The translations under genes were made by a program, and so were the position numbers. Below, piece after piece: positions 23,581 through 35,544 of a DNA stretch of 64,000 nucleotides. The notes under the pieces are model-generated. The model ran no database searches, was not told the DNA's origin, and saw nothing but the letters and a program-made list of their open reading frames with translations. The stretch is from Polyodon spathula (lineage: Eukaryota > Chordata > Actinopteri > Acipenseriformes > Polyodontidae). Position 1 is the stretch's first letter; the number at the start of each line of letters is the position of its first letter. The stretch is from the NCBI RefSeq assembly GCF_017654505.1, contig NC_054549.1, positions 23,374,969-23,438,968 on the forward strand, given 5' to 3'.

Positions 23581-23817
23581 TTTTTACAGCTGTATAAAAC
23601 AGCTGTAGTTTAATCAGCCTCAGATTTCTCGAATGTTTTTATTTCTGAATTTTCCGATGAAAGCTGACTGATTCTTATTCTTGTTTCAGGGTTCAGCAGA
23701 GCTGCAGAGATTCCAGGTGTGCTAACCCCTGACCTTTGACGCCAGCCCTGACCTTACACCCCCAACAAACTGAAGACTGGCATTCAAGGTCATCCCTGGG
23801 CTGGACTGACACTCCCC

Positions 23818-23904
23818 ATGGATTGGGATCGATCTAGCGGCAGCCAGGAACACAACGGAACCCTTCTTATCAAGACAGCACACGACAGCATCATTGACTA
23901 CTAG
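23818..23904 (+). other. Upstream ORF, 28 codons, in the ATP2B leader
   Basis: The ATG in actccccatgg has purine-poor -3 but G at +4. The frame runs 28 codons (starting MDWDRSSGSQ, ending DSIIDY) and stops at TAG 23902-23904, well before the main ATG at 24265. If the leader prediction is correct, it could lower translation of the main frame. Its relevance is inference. Confidence 0.35.
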
Positions 23905-24018
23905 AGCTGAGACACACGGCCATCTGCCTGGGAGGAGAGAAACAGGGAACAGAATTCCAATAAAAGCAAATAAAATATTTTCTTTGGCAAAAAATTAAAG
24001 AAAGAAATTACAGACAAC

Positions 24019-24019
24019 C

Positions 24020-24068
<49 letters not shown>
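24019..24068. repeat. (AAT)n microsatellite
   Basis: About 17 copies of AAT lie inside the predicted 5' UTR. Confidence 0.95.
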
Positions 24069-24070
<2 letters not shown>

Positions 24071-24117
24071 AAAAAAAAAATTTTTCCAAGGATTTTTTCA
24101 AGATAAAAAGAAAAATA

Positions 24118-24172
24118 GATATTTATATATATATATCTATATATATATAATATATATAGATATATATATACA
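24118..24172. repeat. AT-rich near-palindrome
   Basis: The sequence gatatttatatatatatat...atatatatagatatatat can fold on itself. It lies in the predicted leader, roughly 95-145 bases upstream of the main ATG. Confidence 0.7.
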
Positions 24173-24264
24173 AAATAATCAATATACAAAACTCACAAAC
24201 TACTACAAAGTAAACATCAAGAAGGACTTGATTGGAGCCGTGGTTCAGCTGCTCTGCAGGAAGG

Positions 24265-24481
24265 ATGGGTGATTTAGCGAACAGCGCGGTGGGGTTCTAC
24301 CCGAAAGCACAGCGGGGGGGGGCTGCTGCCGAGGCCAGCCATGCCGGGGGGTTCGGGTGTAGTCTGGAGGAGCTGCGGGAGCTCATGGAGCTGCGGGGGC
24401 CGGAGGCACTGCAGAAAGTGGAGGAGAGCTACGGGGATGTTTACGAACTCTGCCGTCGACTGAACAGCTCGCCCACAGAAG
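24265..24481 (+). CDS. ATP2B3: Plasma-membrane Ca2+-ATPase (PMCA3-like), coding exon 1
   Basis: This exon encodes the cytosolic N-terminus of the Ca2+ pump that exports Ca2+ from the cell in exchange for protons. Translation begins [15 protein letters not shown], matching the MGDMANS.../MGD start of vertebrate PMCAs. It continues with [18 protein letters not shown] and a [17 protein letters not shown] end, the conserved N-terminal signature. Ala/Gly residues around 18-30 are slightly expanded. The ATG (ggaaggATGg) has good context. The donor is ACAGAAG|gtaagc at 24482, phase 1. ATP2B3 rather than ATP2B1/2/4 is judged from the N-terminal and linker wording across all exons. Confidence 0.93.
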
Positions 24482-24525
24482 GTAAGCGGGCTTGGTATCA
24501 ATAGTAGTAATAGTAATAGTCTTGG

Positions 24526-24533
<8 letters not shown>

Positions 24534-24580
<47 letters not shown>
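24534..24580. repeat. (ATT)n microsatellite
   Basis: About 15 copies of ATT lie just inside intron 1, 50 bases after the splice donor. Confidence 0.95.
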
Positions 24581-24581
<1 letters not shown>

Positions 24582-24689
24582 GAGCAACCCATCTAGGGGA
24601 GTTGTATGAGTTTGTCAATCCGTCATTCCTTCTGTCTTCCATAAAACATTTAAAGAATTTGAAGTTAACAAAATAATTCCATAAACCTT

Positions 24690-24960
24690 TTGCACTTCCA
24701 TTTCTATGCAGGTCTCAAATGTGCAGTTCTGAAAAAACACATGTTTTAGCAAACATGTGTTTTCATTTTCAATCACAGACATCTGGTCCTACACTAAGTT
24801 GTCAGTTTGCTTGCCTTGCCTTCCAGGAAGTCTGTTGGTGCTTTACTTCCTGGGTCATTTCAATAGGAGAAGTAGCTGATAGGCTATTGACAGGAAAGAA
24901 GCCAGTGAAGGGGTCAGGACAATTTGCAACATAGTAAAAGCATGGCTTGAAGAAAAATAG
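24690..24960. repeat. Interspersed repeat related to 12488, with a 13-bp hairpin
   Basis: It shares tatgcaggtctcaaatgtgc and a caggaagtct block with 12488-12560. The segment aaaacacatgttt (24734-24746), loop tagc, aaacatgtgtttt (24751-24763) is a perfect 13-bp stem. Confidence 0.5.
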
Positions 24961-25479
24961 TTATTTAAACAAGCACAGGACCACATACCGGGTTTTAAAA
25001 TGAAAATACATGTTGACTAAAACATCTTTTTCTTTCAGTACTACACTTTTGAGACTTACATAATGAATGGATGGTCCTGGCAGACTTACATGTGTGAAAC
25101 TGCTGTGGTAGCTACAATTCTTTTTGCATATTGTCGTACAGACAAGATGATAAAGACCTAATGCTTTGAGATTGTGCCTTCATGCTTGGTACACAGCTGT
25201 ATTCTATGATTCTCTGGGACAAATTTGATCGTGGGTGTTGTGCAAGAAAAATGAACCCTTTGCCACTGTGTCACAAGAGATGCCATTTCACACAGCTAGA
25301 ACAGCTCAGCTTCCCTTCATGGTCCTCTCTCCCAAACTGCAAAAACAATTCTGGTTTCCTGAAAACTGTGTTCATTATTTAATTGTGTTGTCACATTAAC
25401 ATATTTTAACATAATACAACGTGTTGAAAAACCAAAAACTTTATGCCAGGTTGCTATGTAAAAACACAAGCATATCAAC

Positions 25480-27390
25480 GAGGCTAGGGCTAAGGTTGGC
25501 ATGTTTTCTTGTCACAGTAGCACCAGCTGCTGAAAAAAATCCATTAAGATGGAGTAGAGGTAGCAGGGATACAGAGAAACCGTTCAACTAGTTTGGCTAG
25601 GCGATGAAGGCGATGCATATTGTTCTTCACCACTGCAAAGGCTCAGTATCTTTGTCACTAGCCTTTTCATTGATGTGTCTACTACTTTCTGCAAGGCTTG
25701 TTCTTCATTACTTTCCCCTGAGTCAGAAGAGCAGTCAGTGCACTGTCCTTCTATCATAAACATCCTGTCTAGCACCAATTTGGGTGGCTTAGATCAATGG
25801 GTTAATCTGGAACTGCCTCACTATCATCAGGGCTGTTTTCATGATTATCAGAAACGTCACCAGCATCACAAGAATCTGCAGCAGCATTGCTGGATGATTG
25901 ATGAGGCTGTTGTTGAGAACTTGCATTCCAAGAGCGAGGTGAAGAATGAGCCTATTCTTCATCTAAAACATTGCTTTGAGGTCTGCCCTCATGCTTTTCA
26001 ACATCAGCAGCAGCACTTGCCGTTGAGGAGGATGAGGGAAGTTGATGAAAACCTGTGGCTGTTCCACTAGTGTCAGCCCTTGTTGTATCAGTTGCGTTGG
26101 CACTAGCAGTGTAATGACTGGATGTATTCCCGTCATGACCTTGAAGACAGAGTGCCTCTCAATCTGCTCTGTGCTAACATTGCATGATTTTCTAACAAAT
26201 CTAAGGTTTCGGAATCAAGGATCTAAGATAGCTGCTGTCAAGGATGCCGATCTTCCATCTCTGGTCCGGCTGCTGAAGTGCAACTTTCTAAGAGTTTTCA
26301 CTGCAAGATCCATTAAGGAGCTTAGGGATGGCACAGCAAAGAGATGTAGGTTTCCCCACTCAGGTATGTTGTGGCAAAAAGCTGCAGAACACTGACCAAT
26401 TCATTAAGTAAGGACCACTGATCTTGACTGAGAGCCAGATGGCGTACTGCCCTTGCTGATTTCACAGTAGCATCAGACAGCACTGCAACAATTGCTCCAG
26501 GAGCTGCTTTATCATATGACGGCTGCTGTTCCAATGCGTTGAAACATCCTTTAGCAGCGTATGCTGGGGTGTTTCCTCTTGAGTGCGGTTGTTGCCAGCG
26601 CGCTCTTCTTGAAGTGCTCTACAACTTACCGGGCAGCACCAATGGCACGTTCAATTATGGTACTTTTCAGAGCATTGCTGATGGTCAGCTGTAACGAATG
26701 ACCTGCACAGCTGACACTAAGCCATCCATGCAACTCTTAACAAGTTATTTGCAACAGAAAACAGATTGGATCCATTATCTTGAATCAGTGCAACAACTTG
26801 AGCTGGACTAATTTCAAATTTCTTTAGAACCTCTTCGACCCAGGCCATAGTGTTGTCCCCTGTATGCCCCTCTGTCAATGGTTTTGATGTCAGATAGACA
26901 GTCATCATTGTCCAGGCTGGAGAGATAAAGTTGGCCGTCACGGACAGGTAAGCCTCCATTGCATTGCTGGTCCAGATGTCTGTAATCAGGGCAATGCTTT
27001 ATGCTGTTGCTAACTCCTTCTGTATAACAGCAACAGTTTCAGGGTTCTTTGTTTCTATCAGCTGGGTAAATTACTTTCTGCTAGGCACTTGGTAGTGAGG
27101 TTCAAGAAACTGGATGAAATCTTTAAATGCAGTTCCCTCCACCAAAAAGATTAGGTGCAAATCTTTCACTATCACTCTCATAATGGAGTGGGTGATGGAA
27201 TTGGCACTGTCCTGAACATGTTTTAGAACGCGTTACGTAATCAAAAAGTTGACGTTGCTTTGGCTTTTTGCCTTTGCTTTTGCCACTGCCACAGAAAGAA
27301 TCAGAAGCACACTGTGAGTGTTACTGATCTGCTGTTCAGTATTCCTGCCAAGATCATACCGCGTGAACAGCGGATCAGAATTATTATTTG
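25480..27390 (-). mobile_element. hAT-type (BED/ZBED family) transposase remnant
   Basis: Minus-strand blocks, N to C: MEAYLSVTANFISPAWTM with YLTSKPLTEGHTGDN and VALIQDNGSN (26959-26717), a typical RNase-H-like hAT core; a middle block LALSQDQWSLLNELVSVLQ with ATTYLSGETY (26534-26322), the helical insertion; an acidic block near 25778-25584; and a C-terminal FFSAAGATVTRK-like block near 25520, resembling the hAT dimerisation motif. Stops and shifts throughout mean it is inactive. Inverted ends were not identified with confidence; gtggtggcag near 27823 is a possible trace. Confidence 0.7.
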
Positions 27391-27399
27391 AGAACGCAC

Positions 27400-28480
27400 C
27401 TGGCGTGAATGTAGCTAATACATGAATGCATATATTAAGGCAACAGAACTGTCAAATGATAATATAATAGCAATATGGACGCATGATTTAGAAGTGAAGC
27501 TAATGGATTATTTTGCTTTGTTTTTATTGGTTTGAGAAATAATTACATATAAGAAAATAAAAGGTTCCCATGGAGCCATCTGTTACTTTGTGTTTCCTTT
27601 GTTTCAAATGTATTTATTTTTTTACCATAAAAGAAAACTAAAGACAATAACAAATGTTATTTTTTGGTCACAAGATAATAAATTAAATAGCTGCAATAGC
27701 ACTACATGTTCACCACATTTTAGAAAAAAAAGTCATAAGGTTTGTTTTTTGTGCAAGTGATACAATTTTTTCAATATTTCTTCACATCTCATAACCCAGG
27801 GCCAAATCCAAAACTTAAAGCAGTGGTGGCAGACTTCCTTTGCAAACATAAGCGTGCATTATGATTGGGTTGCATTACATTGTGTCCTGTGTGTTGCCAG
27901 CTTGTCGACTGCAGGCTTGTCTCTCGTGACCAACGCAAACTGCAAGGCAACACTCAGGCAGCAAATGCATTCCTCTTGTTGCTTGTCGACAAAAGTCACC
28001 CATGTGACCAGACTTCAACAGAGCTGCCATATTTAAACACAACACTGAGTTATTTTCTTGGTGTATTCTTTGATTTTCTAACTTAAGTTTCATTACCAGT
28101 GTCATCCAGTAAAATGACCCTCTTTAATCTCTGGCCATGTCAATGGTACAATCCACGTATTGATACACAGCTGTATTCATTGTTTTTAAATGAGCCTGAT
28201 GTTTCACAGTTCCATTTTACTTTGCTTACCAGCCGTTCCCTTTGATATGACAGTCCCCTTATATTTATTGTTTCCTGTCCCCTTGATGTTTTAATGATGT
28301 TTGCTTCTTTTTGCTATCACTCTCATCATGTACTTTTCCAGTTGTATTGTTGGCAAGACTATAGCTGTGCACTAGATGGCACAGGTGCTTACTATTATAA
28401 AGACATTTTGTCTGATCCAGCTGCATTATGTTAGTGGTGGGTAGAGATGGGGGGGGGGAGAGACAGGATGTGATCAATAC
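27400..28480. other. No gene seen (intron 1)
   Basis: AT-rich intronic sequence with A/T runs. No recognisable coding block or clear transposon end. Confidence 0.4.
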
Positions 28481-28504
28481 TGTTGGATCTATCTCTCTAT
28501 TTTT

Positions 28505-28664
<160 letters not shown>

Positions 28665-29017
28665 CTCCTCCCTCCTCCCTTCCACTCTCTCTGCCGCATG
28701 TTCAAGGACACATGAAGGAGAGACAAAGGCAGCAGAGCACAGCCAGGCTGAGCCAAGATCCCAAAGCAGGGGACTACCCTTCCTCCACTCCTCTCTCCTC
28801 CCTCAGTCCTTCCCTCTCCTCTCCTCCCTTGTTGTTCTATGGAAAGGTTGCTCAATGATACTGTGCAGTTTATAGCTCTCTCTGTGTATTAAGAACAGCT
28901 GAGGGAACCGAGCTGAATGGAAAAAGCATCAGAGCACTGGCCTGCTTTAGAGTTTCTATGAATCTAGAGAACCTCTCATCCCATTGCACTGAAACTAATC
29001 AACAACCTTTTTTCAAA

Positions 29018-29220
29018 TCGGGGTGTCCATCCATCCATCTGTCTGTTTGTCTCTTTGTGTCTGTGTGTCAGTCTGTCTGTCTGTCTGTCTGTCACACTTA
29101 CATTTAACATATATCTAGTAAGCAACTTGGCAGATTGTGATGAAACTTGCAAAGGATTTACTTGAGCACAACTGATTGAGCATGTGTCAGTCCCACCCCT
29201 TTAAGATCACTTCAAAAGTA
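29018..29220. repeat. Interspersed repeat with (TCTG)n, related to 23262 and 35100
   Basis: Tccatccatc and a short gtctgtctgtc run are followed by acacttacatttaacatata and gattgtgatgaaacttgcaa. The second part is shared with the copy near 35180. Confidence 0.45.
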
Positions 29221-29229
29221 ATGCTGACA

Positions 29230-30110
29230 ATAGGCAGAGTTGAGTTTCTCAGGAGTTCACCAGACCTGTGCTGACTGTCTGGCGCATGTGTGGTACTGCA
29301 GGTGGGTGCAGCAGTCTCATAGATCCGCCTGTCAGGCATGGCAGTGACACGGAGAGGTGGGAAAAGGGTGTGTGGCTTCCCCTCTCTCTGAGTGGCTGAG
29401 AGGCAGGCCTTGGGGGATTGCTGGCCGTATAAAGATTATGCTTGGTGTTCCCCCAGACTGCCCCCTCTAGATGAATACGAGCCAGCGGAAGCGCTACGGG
29501 TAAACCAAGCGCGGCTGGAGAAAACCAAGGCATAAAAAGAAAAAGAAAGAGAAAATTATTTTTGCAGTGGGGAAAGAATTTGGGCAGGCCCCCAATAATT
29601 GTATAGGGTACTGAGGAAACACATAAGCGTAGGATGGAGACCCAGGCCGTGCGAGTAGCTGCAGTCAGGGTAAATGCTGCAGAGTGCAGCACCTTTATTT
29701 TGTAGTTTTATTACTGTGTTTTATTTTCCATTTTTCTTTTGCCTTTTGTCCTTTATTAGTATTATTTACAGAGCACCTGCACCTGTAGTGGACTGTGTAC
29801 CTGCATTGGTATGATTGTGGACTTGTTTACCGTTGCCGGTACACAAGCCATGGACAACAGCGCCCTCTGCAGGCTAAAAATAAGAATAAAAAAAAGAAAA
29901 GAAATAAAGCTGGATACCTGTGGGTTGTTCTTTCTGTCTCCTGTGTCAGTGAATACCCACACCTTTCCACAAACACACATACCTGAAGCAGCAGCTCTAC
30001 ATCCAGCCTCCCCCCACACACTTCCTCTAGGGGCTCCTGTTCAAAACTGACAAAACTGACTAAATAAACTCCTTTGAAATGTATCATGAAAAACCATCAA
30101 GACCATCTCC
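29230..30110 (+). mobile_element. Possible LTR-like element
   Basis: A TATA-like gtataaagat near 29427, downstream gtgcagcacctttatttt, and AATAAA at 29902-29907 followed by a pyrimidine-rich cttctgtctcctgtgtc stretch give a U3-R-U5-like layout. Boundaries and target duplication were not found and there is no coding support, so this is only a suggestion. Confidence 0.25.
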
Positions 30111-30419
30111 ATATTCATATTCCCCACACAAACATTAATTTGGCAGGAAGCTGCTAGATTCTAGTTGTGGGGGCTGTAGTTTTTTTACATGCACTTGTAG
30201 GCATAGCTGCTTCAGTGCTTAAATCTAGTCTTAAAGCTAGTCTGTTTAATAATGGACAGGAACACCATTGTCAGTAGATTGCAATGCAATATAAAAACAG
30301 ACCAGAGAGTAATGATAGCTTTGAATGCTGGCAGCAATATTTAAAGCTTTTTTTAAAAGAAACAACCCTTCAATGCAGTTGCAATGAGTATTTCTTTTAG
30401 CCCTAGTAACTGAATTTAC

Positions 30420-30765
30420 AATTCTTTGCCAATATGATATAAAATTGCTTATATGGCACCCATCTCTTTAGACTGCCCTTGTAGGTCTCTTGAACTCCCC
30501 TCCTGCTCTGCCTTGGAGTTGCCTCACCTCAGCACCATGTTACTGGACCCTCAGCTGGTACACTATCCTTGCACTGTTGCACTACCATCATGTCATCACA
30601 GATACAAATTGTATTAGTCATAAGTTATCTCATATTGTCTCTCTCATGCTATAGTATTTGCACTTACTGTAAACTACGGTGTATTTATATATTGTTTTTG
30701 CACTGTAACCTTGAATTGTCCTGTAAAGTAAGTCGTCTTGGATAAAGGTGTCTACCAAATATACA

Positions 30766-30815
<50 letters not shown>
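30420..30815 (+). mobile_element. LINE/SINE 3' tail ending in (AAT)n
   Basis: The end aagtcgtcttggataaaggt followed by gtctaccaaatatacaaat(aat)n is a version of the common fish tail 'AAGTCGCTTTGGATAAAAGCGTCT..AAAT'. It finishes in an AAT run at 30768-30815, used here as the 3' tail. Confidence 0.6.
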
Positions 30816-30816
<1 letters not shown>

Positions 30817-31294
30817 TGCCAGACAGTTTTACGGCTTCCAGGCTCAGTACCAGTTGGAAATTGTGGCAAGCTGTAGCATTGCAGCACAAGTGTCAGCAAC
30901 AGATCAGTTTTCTGGAGCAGTTTCAATTCAGAATACTGCATTAGTTCATTATCTCACAATGCTTTATAACTTTAAGGAGAGGTCAAAAGTCACGATCAAA
31001 GTCATTTTTGAATAGAGCATATATGGGTTCCGAAATGTGTTGTATAGTAACCATATAGTAAACTATATGTGCACTGTAAGGAGTAGGCTAATTTTAAATA
31101 GGCTAGTTTTGCATCTGACCTTAGAGAAGTCAAAGGTAGCAGACAAGGTGATTTGTGGATAGGGCATCTATCTGTGTTCTCTAGTAACCATTGACCTATA
31201 TTGACTATGTAAGGCGTTATAAGCTAGTTTTAAATTTGACCAAACACTTTGAAAGGTTTTTAAAGAAATGCAGCCTATGACAGGGTATAGCTGA

Positions 31295-32130
31295 GTGGTG
31301 ACTTCAGGCCAGAATGCAGGAAGAAACGGACAATGCAGTACTGCAGGGCAAAATACACTGCAGCACCGTTTATTTTCAAATAAAAATAAAATAAAAAATT
31401 AAAACAAAAACACACTGCTCGCAGAGCAAAGTAAAAGTTTTTAAATTTAAAACACAAACAAAAAACAAATAGGTCAGGCTGGGCAAATTGCTGTCACTGT
31501 CCCTATTCTTTTAGTTTCTCTTTCGGTTTCCTTTCTCCTCACTCGCTCGATCTCTCTCTCTTACTCTCCTCTGTACACCCACCCAGAGTGCAGAGAGCTG
31601 CAGGCTTTTATACAGATGACCATCTCACGATTAGTAACAAATTAATCACTTAATTAATTCGGGAGATGGCCACCTTCTGCACAAGGTTTCTATTTACACC
31701 CTGGCAGAGGAGAAGCTGACTAATCTCGCCTCTGCCAGAAACAACACAATAACAAAACAAAAACACACAGCTACACCATCATATATAAATACAATAAATC
31801 CTAACAAACACAAAATAATAAACTGTACAGGGGCGGAGGAGTACCCCGTTCTTATATAAATACAAAATAAAAACAAAACCATAATGTGGCAGACAGCACC
31901 TTGCTCGTTCTCTACATACAAAAAAACATTTTATGGCAAGATTTTGCCCTGCCCCTTTTTCATCTACAGGGCTTCTTTCCTGCTGCCCTGCTACATGGCC
32001 ATATTGGTTTAAACACAAACACAATTTTTGCAAAAGTCAATTGACCGTCGTCACCGTCATTTATTTAAACACTAAATAAATCATAATACACAAATACAAA
32101 ATAACACGGGCGGAGACGAGAGAACCAAGT
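31295..32130 (-). mobile_element. Minus-strand LTR-like element, copy A
   Basis: It shares ctgcaggcttttata (minus strand TATAAAAGCCTGCAG, a TATA box), ggagtaccccgt and a tggtgacttcaggccag end with copy B at 35545-36131. AATAAA-type signals on the minus strand lie near 31370-31380. This reads as an LTR in minus orientation. It joins a CR1 copy at about 32130. Target duplications were not established. Confidence 0.45.
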
Positions 32131-33145
32131 ACTCATCCCTGTGATACTCCACAGGTTACCTCGTTCCATTTTGAGGTTTCTCCGCTAAAATCAGTACTTT
32201 CTGTTTTGTACATGTTAACCACTCCCTAATCCATGTGCATGCATTTCCTTGAATCCCTACTGTGTTCAGTTTGAGAATTAATCTTTTATGCAGGACTTTA
32301 TCAAAAGCTTTCTGGAAATCTAAATAAACCATGTCATATGCTTTGCAGTTATGCATTGTCGATGTTGCGTCCTCAGAAAAGTCAAGCAGGTTAGTTAGAC
32401 ACGATCTCCCTGTCCTAAAACTATGTTGACTGTCTCCCAGGATACTGTTACCATGTAGGATTTTGGCTCTTAATACAGTTTCCATACATTTACATATAAT
32501 AGAAGTCAGGCTTATTGGTCCGTAGTTACCTGGTTTGGATTTGTCTCCCTTTTAGTGGCTCGGTATTACGTTTGCAATTCTCCAGTCTGTCGGTACAACC
32601 TCTGTGTCAAAAGACTGTTGAATGGTCTTGGTTAGCGGTTTGTAAATAACTTCTTTACTTTTTTTGTGTACTATTGGGAGGATCTCATCTGGCCCAGGGG
32701 ATTTGTTTATTTTAAGAGCTCCTAATCCCTTTAACATTTCTGCCTCTGTTATACTAGTTATTTAAAACTGGATAGGAACAGGTTGACATGTGGGGCATGT
32801 TGCCCATTTCTTCCTTTGTAAACAATTGTGAAAAGTAATCATTTAATATGTTTGCTATTTTTTTCTATGATTTTGCCATGTGTATGTCTTAGACATTTTA
32901 CCTCCTCTTTGAATGTTCTCTTGCTGTTATAATATTGGAAACACTTTTTGGAATTGGTTTTAGCCCCCTTAGCAATGCTCATTTCTATCTCTCTCTTGGC
33001 CTTACGAACTTCCTTTTTGACTTGTGTTTGCAGTTCCAAGTACTCTATGTGTACTTTGTGCTTGGTCCCTTTAAAAGCTCTGTAAAGCTGCCTTTTTTCT
33101 CCAAATTTTTTTGTAATTGATGTTCTTCCATGCTGTCGCTGGAAG
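32131..33145 (-). mobile_element. CR1-type LINE, reverse transcriptase core
   Basis: Minus-strand blocks: a Lys/Arg-rich FQYYNSKRTFKEEV block (33039-32839), the usual pre-RT region; INKSPGPDEILPIV then VPTDWRIANVIP (32737-32552), RT motifs 0-1; and QHSFRTGRSCLTNLLDF, YLDFQKAFDKVLHKRLI and WIREWLT (32485-32156), RT motifs 2-4 with a catalytic Asp in LDFQKAFD. The YADD box and C-terminus are missing because the copy is cut at the LTR-like element. Confidence 0.8.
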
Positions 33146-33639
33146 AACTGTCTCGCCTTGTTATGTTCTGTTGTGCTGGTACCTCTGCCCCTTCCTCTTG
33201 CCTCAGAACGGTGCTGAATTTGTATCAGCTGCTCTGAGTTTCAGTTTGTGATCAGAAAACAACACGCAGCTGTTAGAATTTAAGCTTCATTCATTTCCCA
33301 ATGAATGTATTTTCTGATGAAAGCAGTTCCAGGTTTAATTTATCCTTACTTCTTCTAACTGCTCTGCACTTTTAAAATCATCATCTCTGATAACCAGTGG
33401 GTATTTTAAATGTTTGCACAATTGTATGATTTGGACAGTCCTCCTTGCTAATACTTTAAGAGGCTGACAATGTTTAGTAAAAATGTTGATTACGAAGAAG
33501 ACAGCAAAGAGCATCGACTATGACTGTGGACACAAACACGGTTTTGTTTTGTCAATTAATTAACTGTTACTATTTGAAGCTGCTTGTATATCGGTCAGTG
33601 CAGAGACACAGGGATTGGAATGAAAGTTTGTATGTGTTT

Positions 33640-33720
<81 letters not shown>

Positions 33721-34020
33721 AGTGTTTCAGTGTGGTGTCTGTCTCAGTTTTCCAGTGTGTGTCTCAGTGTTTCAGTGTGTGTATGTGTCTCAGTTTGTCT
33801 CATTGTGTGTATCTGTCTCAGTTTGTCTGTTTGTACCAGTGTGTTTGTGTGTCTCAGTTTGGTCAGTGTGTTTGTCTCGGTGTGGTGTTTCTCAGTATGT
33901 GTGTGTGGCTGTCTCAGTTTGTTTCAGTTTGTCTCAGTGTGTGTCAGTGTGTGTGTGTCTCAGTTTGTGTCAGTTCAGTGTCTATCAGTGTTTGTTTCTC
34001 AGTGCGTGTGTCTGTCTCTT
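33640..34020. repeat. (GT)n microsatellite with long degenerate GTGTCTCAGT tail
   Basis: About 70 bases of uninterrupted GT at 33640-33712 are followed by about 300 bp of variants of gtgtgtctcagtttgt. The Cys/Val/Ser-rich open frames here are repeat artefacts. Confidence 0.95.
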
Positions 34021-34063
34021 GGTTGCTATTTTTTCTCATAAATGATAAATGGGAGTGAAAGAG

Positions 34064-34064
34064 A

Positions 34065-34098
<34 letters not shown>
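34064..34098. repeat. (GA)n microsatellite
   Basis: About 17 copies of GA. A run of about 24 T lies at 34242-34265. Confidence 0.9.
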
Positions 34099-34100
<2 letters not shown>

Positions 34101-34356
34101 ACTCTCAGAAAAACAGAGAAACAGAACTGCAGATTTCAAACTCTTTCCAAACAGTCTTGCTGCAATGCAGAGTTTACCATCCCCCTGTCTCCCCTTCTAT
34201 CCTCCTTTCTCTCCCTGTTTGTCTACTGACATTCTTCTAATGTTTTTTTTTTTTTTTTTTTTTTTGTGGAGTGGATCTATCAGTGCTGTATTATATCCCA
34301 TTCATCCAGAACTTCAGACATGAGAAGAAACAGATACTTCAATCGTTAAAATGTTA

Positions 34357-34612
34357 CAGCTGTGGACATAATTTTTATATTTTATTTAACATCATGTAAT
34401 CAATGAAACTACAAAATGATATCGCCAAAGTCTACCGGTGTTGCATCTTAAAATGTCACTTTTTTCAATGTGTCAGTTTTTTGTTAATTTTATGGAAAAC
34501 TACAAAGCGGTATGTAATTCATGTTAACATAACCTTATTCAGCAGGTTTCATTCGACTTGAAGCAAAATTAGTTAATTCTATAGGGTGATGCAAAAAGTT
34601 TGGCCAGAGCTG
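34357..34612. mobile_element. 256-bp Tc1/mariner-type MITE with TA flanks
   Basis: The left end CAGCTGTGGACATAATTTTT is matched by the reverse complement of the right end (CAGCTCTGGCCAAACTTTTT). TA dinucleotides flank it at 34355-34356 and 34613-34614. The interior is non-coding and AT-rich. Confidence 0.65.
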
Positions 34613-34619
34613 TACACTG

Positions 34620-35540
34620 ATGATAATGGCCAGCACCAGCTAATGATCTAAACCCTTTACTGAAATAAAGATCTAACCTATGTTGCATATGTCTTTATAT
34701 GAGTAAGTGCCACTCAGTGCACAGCTAGTGTATTGCCAGCCAAACAAAGGTGATCCAAAGTGGCAGATCACTAGATGACGGTGTCTCTTACGTTTATAAA
34801 AACGTGTGTAACCTTGGCTAGGTTAGGAAACGTTTATGTTAGGAAGCACCAGCACCCTCTAGTGCACAGCAGAGTGAGGTGACATTCAAACTGTTGATCC
34901 GTCTCTCAGTGTATAAAGTGTCAACACTCAGCTCTTTCAAGCACTGTAGTTCACATGCATCAACAAATAGACTGGAGAGGCAAAGACATCATCCTAATTA
35001 GATTACTGTCTGCAGCCCAGAGTGCATTACTGATGCCACAGGCAGAGAGGCGGAAACAATGGACAGAAATTTAATTATCCCAGGAGACAGAGAGAAGACA
35101 GACAGACAGGGTTAATTCACCAGCCTCTTGTTCCCAGGGGTCCTAGACAGGCACAGACAGACAAACAGAAAGTTTGACTGATTGTGATGAAACTCATTAA
35201 ACATTAGATTTAGCACAGGGTTTGATAGTGCCAGCTTGTATACAGGGTTGTCTATTTACTTGTGTCTCTATAGGTGTAAATATGTTCAGCCAGAGCTACG
35301 GATTATGTATCGCTTTTAAATTCCATCTACAATATGTTATTATTATTTAGCATTCTTGTTGTTATTTTTTTAATGTTATACACCCTGACTGCTGTTGAAG
35401 TTTTGGGGTGCTTCCAAACATGAATATACTACATGCTCCTCACTGAGGGGCTCATGTAACACCTTGACTGGACAGTATATTTCATTTATTTGCATCATGA
35501 CAGAACCTTTCGAAACAAACAGCTTGTCACAGAGAGCTTG
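34620..35540. other. No gene seen (intron 1), with repeat copy near 35100-35290
   Basis: It contains the third copy of the gattgtgatgaaact repeat. Otherwise it is unremarkable. Confidence 0.35.
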
Positions 35541-35544
35541 TGTG

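Larger units (their letters stand above)
23690..24264 (+). other. ATP2B3: 5' UTR part of the first ATP2B coding exon
   Basis: A good acceptor (attcttattcttgtttcag|g) ends at 23689, with a branch-like gctgac near 23663. No better acceptor lies between it and the ATG, so the exon probably has about 575 nt of leader. The leader contains an upstream ORF (23818-23904), an (AAT)n microsatellite and an AT-rich palindromic tract. The acceptor implies at least one further untranslated exon upstream. Transcript data would settle the exon start. Confidence 0.5.

Noticed and set aside
33520..34058. Cys/Val/Ser-rich open frames up to 173 codons
   Set aside because: Translation of (GT)n and its degenerate tail; no start context or homology.
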